Positions 57,493 through 64,000 of a stretch of 64,000 bases of DNA are shown here, one piece after another. The stretch is from the NCBI GenBank assembly GCA_950022655.1, contig OX465579.1:18327088-18391087 (forward strand), read 5' to 3'. Source of the DNA: Alentia gelatinosa (taxonomy: Eukaryota; Annelida; Polychaeta; Phyllodocida; Polynoidae). The notes beneath the pieces are model-generated. The model was not told the DNA's origin. It saw only the letters and a program-made list of their open reading frames with translations, and made no database searches. Every line of letters begins with the position of its first letter. Positions within the stretch are counted from its first letter, which is position 1. The position numbers and the translations under genes are program-made.

Positions 57493-57822
57493 AGCTTTAC
57501 TAAATTAATCGATGAGCATTCTCTACAGGTCTCATTTCTATTCGCCGTTCTGACGTCAGTGTGCCAAAAAAGATCTATTGGTGGTTTCCCCGACTCCAAA
57601 CCCATGCAGAATAATCGGCAAATGGAAACAGACTTTATGATAGCAGCATAGATTTTACACCAATGTTGGAAGGTGTTTACCATAGATGGTAGCAACGAAG
57701 AGTTTCGCCATGGTCAGACAACGCCTAAGGAGAAAAAGAACTCGTTGTCGTCTGATGTAGAATAAATTGTTTTGACTTGGCACCATGAAACATATACTGA
57801 TACTCACCTAAAAGGCCGGGTC

Positions 57823-58252
57823 AAAGGCATATCGGACAATTTACGGTGGCGCCATCTGTTATCTAATCGGTCAAATAGAGCAATTTACCTTTGGTTGATT
57901 CACATTGGAAATGTACTGAAAAATATTGTTTCCTTCAATTCTTTCAAAAATAAAGACAGTGACCTATGGATTCTAAAATCATATGTGTAGTACTATGCAT
58001 TTACTATATTCCGTGAAAGTTTGGAGAATGGTTTTTACTATGTTTAAATTAACTTTTTAGAATTTCTAAATATTCTATTTCAATAAAATCATAATATTAA
58101 TCTCTAAGTCAAAAACAAGCACGGTGACTCCCTATTTTTAAGGTAGATATGTGTTCCACAACACTTGGAGATCAACATATTGAATTTCTAGAAAATTGAC
58201 ATGGGTTTTAATGTTCAAGCCAAATTGTCCGATATATGCCTTTAACATATGG
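57823..58252. mobile_element. TTAAAGGCATATC element
   Basis: CAAAGGCATATCGGACAATT opens and CCGATATATGCCTTTAA closes it; GTGGCGCCATCTG lies near the left end. Confidence 0.7.
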
Positions 58253-58344
58253 AGCCATAGTTAGTGTGTTTGAATGGAATCTGTTCAGAGATATACTGGT
58301 AGGAAATGTGAAATATTGCCGACCAAAATATCGAGGAACAGATG

Positions 58345-58500
58345 ATATTCAGGTACATTCACTTTGGCTCCTTGTTATTATATACCTCGAGATAATTAAA
58401 CACGCCATTTTAGAATAAGTCACGTGGTACGGAGGGACTTATGTATATCATTTCGTCACTCAGTGACCGTCAAATTCTCCAGTAACCATCCCGGTCGCTG
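58345..58500 (+). repeat. Dispersed repeat, direct partner of 23885-24035
   Basis: Shared words as described for the partner. The shared region ends just before the promoter elements at 58512. Confidence 0.65.
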
Positions 58501-58511
58501 GCGTTTACGAA

Positions 58512-58580
58512 TGACGTCAGCTCGTTGATTGGGCTATTGATTCAACCATATAAATAGATCATTACACTTTGCGTTGAGGT
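58512..58580 (+). promoter_or_regulatory. Candidate promoter: CRE, inverted CCAAT box, TATA box
   Basis: TGACGTCA is at 58512-58519, GATTGG (reverse of CCAATC) at 58527-58532 and TATAAATAG at 58549-58557. That puts a start near 58580, with the three sites at roughly -65, -50 and -30. A donor-like TCTCAG|GTAATG at about 59045 could close a noncoding first exon. It points toward the + strand exon at 63272; that link is inferred. Confidence 0.4.
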
Positions 58581-59924
58581 CCGCAGAGCACAGCCTAGGT
58601 GGAGAAAGGGCACGTCAGTATGATGCGATTGTCGTGAATCGAAAACTAAAGAAACTTCAGTTGAATTGTTAGTCTTGTTATTAGCTCCCTTGAATAGGAA
58701 TTAATCTATATTGTTTTATCTGGGCCATATGTTTAATTTTCTAGACGGTTTTTTTTGCATCCACTTGTAACAGAAATGTTATTATGACGTGTTCCTAATC
58801 TACGTTATTTTTCTAATTTACTGTCTGCTTTGTTACCCAAGTAGCACTAAATATAGAGTTCTTGCAGTGGAAATTTAAATATCCGACCCCCAGTTAGTAA
58901 AGCGAGTTAGATAACTTTACAGTTCCCAGTTAGTACTACGTGCTATTTACAGGTTAAGCTTATCCCGTCCTAACTATATAGATCAGACCTAGTCTAGCAG
59001 GTCAGATAGTATATGAAAGTGAATAGTATGACAGAAAATCTCAGGTAATGTGTTATTTCAATGTGCAACGCAGCTAAAATAGGCAAACGTTTACAAAATT
59101 GAAAAAATGGGACTAGTAAGGTTTTATAAAATCTTATTCAATCTCATGTCTCTGTGTATAAAAGTAGTCTTAATTTCCTTATTGCTGCTTGTGGGTTTTT
59201 TTTAGTAAGCCATTGCTACTCGGGCGCTCAACCGTTTGCAGGTGGGCTCTCTAGGCCTTGTGCTTCTAGCGGAACCTCTGAACTTCTTTCCACAACTAGC
59301 CATGCTCTTGACACACATTTCATCCTCGTTGCCCACACTGCCCTAATAGAATACCTCTTATAGATAAGGTTTCCTTTTCGAGTAACTTAAGAGTGGGTAA
59401 ATTACTTTTGAACAAAGAAAGACTTCTTTCTGCTTTGCATATTTGCTTGGTTTTGTGTCTATATTATGTATCCTTGAATTCACTATTATATATCCAGTAT
59501 CTCTGTATCTTTGCTTTGAATTACATTCTGTTATGAATATTTGTAAGGTTTTTGTGTCTATATGTTGTATCATTGAATATCTCCTGTATTTCTGTATCTT
59601 TACTTTATAGTAAGGCGACAGAAAGAGATTGGATGATTTCGATTTGTCTAGATGTTCATGTACGTGTACACGATCTCAGTGATATACATATATACATATA
59701 TACACTCAGAAACAGCCACGTGAATAGAATACACGTTATAGTATCACATCCGTTTGGGTTGAGAGCGTTTTAATGCATTCCTTTCACAAAGTGCAAATGA
59801 TAATTACTTATTTAAAAAAGCATGCAAGGTAAGAGGTAACAAGTTGGTCATTACGCCGTGTGGGAGGTGGTAGTTGCTACTGATAGTGTGAGATTTGCAG
59901 GTCATCATTATGAAAGACCCGAGC

Positions 59925-60420
59925 CAAGAGCCAACCCATGTCATTTTCCTATAAATTTAATATAATGATATCTAACTGTTCAAGAACACATTTCCAACTT
60001 AAAAATCGGGGGTCACCATGCTAGATTTTCATTCAGAGATTGATATTATGATGATATTATAATAGAATATATAGACCTTCGAAGAAGTTGCCTTTCACAT
60101 AGTGAAACCCATGTTATTTCCCTCAAACATTCACAGAATATAGGTGATGTGTAGTATTACACATTTAAGATTTTAAAAAACATTGGTCACTGTCCTAGTT
60201 TTTGAGAGAATTGAAGAAAACCATATTTTTCATTGCTTTAGCTTTACAGTTAAATCAAAAAAAGATTGGCTCAATTTACCTATTGGGTTAGGTCAATCTC
60301 TATAAAATTTCATATTTGATTCATTTTGGTATTAGAATAACTCAAAGGAATTGAAAATTGACAATATTTAAAGATCACCAGATGGCGCCACTCTGAATTG
60401 TAGGATATGCCTTTGAAGGC
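59925..60420. mobile_element. TTAAAGGCATATC element, left end degraded
   Basis: The interior CCCATGTCATTTTCCTATAA and TTAAAAATCGGGGGTCACCA match the 5129 copy. The right end GGCGCCACTCTGAATTGTAG-GATATGCCTTT is intact. Confidence 0.7.
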
Positions 60421-60842
60421 ATATCGGATAATTCAATTTGTCCAATTTATCCAGTGTCAATAGGTACAATAGGCCAATTCATGTTAACTTGATTTATATA
60501 GAAAATGTACTGAAAAATAAGGTTTTCTTCAATTATTTCAATAACAAGATCGGTGACCTATGAATTTTAAAACTTAAATGTGTAGTACTATAGATCTACT
60601 TATTCTGTGAAAGTATGAGGAAAGTGACATGGCTTTTACTATGTAAAAAATAACAATTTAGAATTTCTATATATTCTTGTATAGAATAATCATATTATTG
60701 ATCTCGAGATCAAAAAGTAGCACGATGACCCCCAATTATTAAGTTAGATATGGGTTCTGTAACACTTAAAGACCATTGTATTCAATTTCCATTAACTTGA
60801 CCTGGGTTTTAATTTTGAAATCAAATTGTCCGATATGCCTTT
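60412..60842. mobile_element. TTAAAGGCATATC element abutting its neighbour
   Basis: GAAGGCATATCGGATAATTC starts within the last bases of the preceding copy, and GTCCGATATGCCTTTATT ends it. The two copies share one TTTGAAGG junction. Confidence 0.75.
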
Positions 60843-62049
60843 ATTAAGAGACAAGGCCAGAGAGGTGGGTGTCACGTGTATTATGCTGAACTGAGCGCTC
60901 CGCTGTCGCGTTGTAGATATTGAGGCAGCTTCGTGCCGCCGGCGGTTGGTGGCGCTGCAGTGCTGATTGTCCGCACCCTGTGCTTTACAACGAAGTCGAG
61001 GTACTGGGAAATGGTGGAAATGTCGCTGTGCTATTTTATCAGCGTCATCGGATGGTTATGTGTGGTTAACTGGACAAAGCCCATGTGGTATATGTATATC
61101 TATATATATAGGGACGGCGTCGCTAGGTCTCTACTGGGCTTTAGAAAGAACACATAACTGTACGATTTCCATTTCAGATTGTCATGGTGCTCAGACTCGA
61201 GTTGTTGATACGCTGTTCTCGCACGCAGAAAATAATGTTTACTGTGGTATTTAGACTATTTGATTTGAGTGCACACATTCAAAGATATTATGATATAACA
61301 ATGCGCATTTCAATATAATGAACAGAACGCAACTTCATTAGCGGTATATCTTTGACATTGGCTTTATTTGTAACCTTGGAAAGGAGGCTGACTTTATGAA
61401 TATTATATACGCGTTTCGGCCTACATGTATTCATACATGTCTTAGCAATGCAGACTCATAACCTCATTGTATTTTAATGAAAAAGAACGTCTCGTAGCAA
61501 ACTACGTGCGGCCATCTTGGATGCAATATATGGATATGAGAATGGCACCATTAAGTTTTGCTCGAGGGTTCCATCTTAGAAAAAAGGAAAAGAGGAAGTT
61601 GATAAAATAAGGCCACGGTATGACTATAAACAAGAGGAAGTACATGTATATTACTCGGAAGAGTTTATAAACCGTTCAATGTAATTGTGGATACAGTAAT
61701 GTCAGCTGTAAACCCGTCATCTCATACAAAGAAAAGATCCGGTTATATTGATTTTATTATCTAAGAGGGAACACGCGGCCGTGGAGGTCAGGGCCCTCTA
61801 CATTCAGAGAGGATAAGAAAGAAAACAGACCATATTAATGTGATTTACCTCACTTGTATCACAAAAAACAACTACACCATCTGGTCTACAATTAAGGTCG
61901 TGTGCTATGGTGTATAGCAGTTCCTCAAGGCTTTTTACTTGCCAAAGTTTAACTACAAATTTGGTTGTTGTTTGGGTACGTTCTATTAGACTTTCAACCA
62001 CAACTTCCAGGTCAAAATATATGGGACAACATAGATTCAAGTTTATTAT

Positions 62050-62440
62050 TACTCATACAAAATGTCCACAGAAAACACATAGGGAGTGTGTATCACCATA
62101 CCCGGAGCATACAGATATGTTGTATTCTCTGTGGGTTCCGATAAAGCGTGAATCTGGAAAAATAGTCCATACGTAAATGAAATAATATCGCAATGCCACT
62201 TGCCAGGAAAAGGTGGATGATATATACAGTAACAAATGGTTTCAGATAAAAGCAATTGTATGCTCCTCGGAGTTGACTGCGCAATATCTTCGCATGGGCT
62301 CGGGTATTACTATGCGTCAGCCTCTCAAGGCATACTACCGCTTGTATCTAAAACCAGTCAATATTGTGTATTCATTATCCACCTGATACAAGGTGTCCAT
62401 AGAAAACACATAGGGTGTCTGTATGAACATAGGTCTACTT
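62050..62440. mobile_element. Bipartite fold-back element, subfamily 5, with caps on both sides
   Basis: A reversed cap end (CCACAGAAAACACATAGGGA) at 62066 runs to the hairpin, ATGGTTTCAGATAAAAGCAA ... ATCTAAAACCAGTC. The tip is CTTCGCATGGGCTCGGGTAT. ATTATCCACCTGATACAAGG at 62373 and GTCCATAGAAAACACATAGG begin a second cap end. Confidence 0.7.
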
Positions 62441-62644
62441 GAAAAAAAAGAATGTTAAACTACCCAAACAAACAAACTGTATGGACATATCCAGGCGGAG
62501 CATACGGAAGAATAGTGCATAACTAAAACGAACTGCTATCTTCATGGCGCTTGGCCAGAAAAGCGCCGATACAAGCGGTCGAATGCATACCATGAGGTCA
62601 TGGTCCGAAAAGCGACCGAGAAAGCACAACTCACAATATCAACG

Positions 62645-63005
62645 TTTGATAGTAAGAAAGAAACTAATGAGTGTTTGGCGTGTGTCCCCGTTCCCCATCG
62701 AGTTTGGAGGGCACAGTAACATGAACGAGGCGATAGCCGAATGAATGTCCCAAAGCGCTTCAAACAAGATGGCGAACGGGGACTCAGACCAAACACGAAT
62801 ATGTTCCTAATTTTATCTTAGCCTCGAAATATTCATCTGTTTATCGCCCATTGAGTATAAATTACCGTACTCGCAAACGTGTTGAGTAGGAGTTCTTAAT
62901 GTTAAGCCTAAATTTAAAATACGGGGCGAAAAGGAAAAAATAAAAATAAAATAAAATAAAAAAAATTAATGTTAAGCCTATGGGCGTTAATACCAGGCTA
63001 AGATA
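62645..63005. mobile_element. Bipartite fold-back element, subfamily 11
   Basis: The hairpin 62655-62800 pairs GTTTGGCGTGTGTCCCCGTT with GGGGACTCAGACCAAACAC. The tip is AACGAGGCGATAGCCGAATG. The cap opens ATTTTATCTTAGCCTCG and ends TTAAGCCTATGGGCGT, CCAGGCTAAGATAA. The cap has an inserted AAAATAAAATAAAA tract and a partial duplicated TTAATGTTAAGCCTA. Confidence 0.75.
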
Positions 63006-63271
63006 ATTCTCAGGAAGAAACTTTTGCATCATTGATACTCCAACTCATCGCCCATTTTCAGTCACTCGGTGAAATTTCTGTTGCCAAAACTATCTAGCCT
63101 CTCGTCGTTATCCTCACCCCCCCCCCCCCCCCCCTCCTGATCTCATCTTATCTTTCCTATGGGTACGGTGGTGAGGGGCAGTTCTAATAACTGCCATTCA
63201 AGGTAGCATCGATGAGGGAATAGGACGTAGCTACGTCTTGGTTTCATTTTTATCTTTCCTTTCTTTGGCAG

Positions 63272-63483
63272 ACTCATTAGCAAGCAGTCTCAGAACGTTT
63301 GTGACGTCACGACCTCACTGCGCGCAATGGCTGATGGGAAAGAGTCGGCGTCTGGGTCGGCGTCTGCCCAGCCCGCCATGTTGCCTCTGACGTCACCGCA
63401 AACCGCGATCGTTACAACGCCCATCTCCATGGCAACAACAGGCATGGCCATGGGTACACCCACTCTGCTAACTATCTCCAACG
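63272..63483 (+). CDS. Unidentified coding exon (Ser/Thr/Ala/Met-rich N-terminus), gene continues right
   Basis: The exon lies between a strong pyrimidine tract with TTTGGCAG (ends 63271) and GTAAGT (63484). The best start is ATG 63327, giving M-A-D-G-K-E-S-A-S-G, then A-M-L-P-L-T-S-P-Q-T-A-I-V-T-T-P and a run of short hydrophobic Thr/Met/Gly residues ending T-I-S-N. The frame is open back to the acceptor, so translation could also come from an earlier exon. The composition resembles disordered N-termini of transcription factors. No domain is visible and no family is claimed. Confidence 0.55.
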
Positions 63484-63611
63484 GTAAGTCCTGCTTCAAA
63501 CTTCTGACTAACGTCTTATTATTGACACCAGTATTGATTTTCTTATGCATATAGTTTTATGAGTTTTCATGTTTCGTGCATCTGTCTTGCATTGTGTGTG
63601 TGTGGTTTTTT

Positions 63612-64000
63612 GACTACCCTAAATTCCCGCGTCTTATACGCGAACCAAACCCCAGTTGCGTTTTATAGGATTTGCATCTTATACGCGTTTTATTCCCGAG
63701 GACAATTGAGAATTTCGAGGGGTACCATTAGAAATGCCTTCAATTCAAAAGACATGTGTGTATATATATTTATATATATATTATATAATTTTTTTTGAAA
63801 TAATATATAATGTTTTTTAATGTTTTATTATAATATTACGCATACAATATATAATATATCTTTTTATATGAAAAACACAACTCAACAAATCTTTGCACTG
63901 TAAGAGGCTGTAACCACATTTTTCCGCTGGAAATGACAAGGTAGGGAGGAGGGGTTGGGGGCTAAGTGGGGGGTGCGTCTTATAGGATTTTCCCAAAGTC
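63612..64000. mobile_element. DNA transposon remnant with GCGTCTTATACGCG ends
   Basis: CCCTAAATTCCCGCGTCTTA at 63618 and TGCGTCTTATAGGATTTTCC at 63975 are of the 'rCGTCTTATAcG' type common in pogo/Tigger-like elements. An AT-rich interior lies between. The right end runs to the window edge, so termini cannot be settled. Confidence 0.45.

Noticed and set aside
60885..61010. GC-rich stretch with GTCGAG|GTACTG, considered as a 5' exon
   Set aside because: The only support is composition and one moderate donor; the promoter at 58512 is better formed.

Overview
This is eukaryotic nuclear DNA: spliced genes with GT-AG introns, AT-rich noncoding sequence and dense short repeats. It suggests a marine invertebrate bilaterian, most likely a mollusc (perhaps a bivalve). 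That guess rests on the gene families, the repeat-rich intron style and a short TTTGATTTAACGTCC repeat (about 34560-34660) of a kind I associate with bivalve genomes. The species cannot be fixed from sequence alone.

Left part (1-about 12.9 kb, + strand): the 3' two thirds of a MYT1/MYT1L/ST18-family C2HC zinc-finger transcription factor gene. Visible are one large exon (MYT1 domain, CtBP-like motifs, two polyglutamine tracts around a QSPMPV repeat), five exons carrying four CX4CX4HX7HX5C fingers, and a last exon with the C-terminal coiled coil and a long AT-rich 3' UTR. The 5' exons lie left of the window. From about 13 to 27.3 kb no gene is recognised; the interval is filled with dispersed repeats, hairpin elements and one decayed RNase H-like retroelement piece.

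Middle part (27.4-39.8 kb, - strand): a four-coding-exon PCMTD1/2 gene (isoaspartyl-methyltransferase-like protein with a SOCS-box-like C-terminus). It is predicted at about 701 residues, roughly twice the vertebrate length, because of a large acidic, Ser-, Gly- and His-rich disordered insert. MYT and PCMTD genes are also neighbours in vertebrates (ST18-PCMTD1, MYT1-PCMTD2), so this looks like an ancient linkage; here the two genes converge.

Right part (39.8-64 kb): mostly intergenic or intronic repeats, two decayed LINE fragments, a well-formed CRE-CCAAT-TATA promoter candidate near 58.5 kb (+), and a coding exon candidate at 63272-63483 (+) of an unidentified protein running off the right edge.

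The most unusual content is a superfamily of at least fifteen bipartite elements, found all across the window. Each joins a long fold-back hairpin to a short TTATC...GATAA-ended 'cap' through a conserved junction. Stem sequences differ between subfamilies, while hairpin-tip motif, junction and cap end are shared. A second unusual feature is in the MYT gene: the 3' splice site of the first finger exon is the last unit of an exact 52-bp tandem array whose eight upstream units carry near-copies of the splice site.
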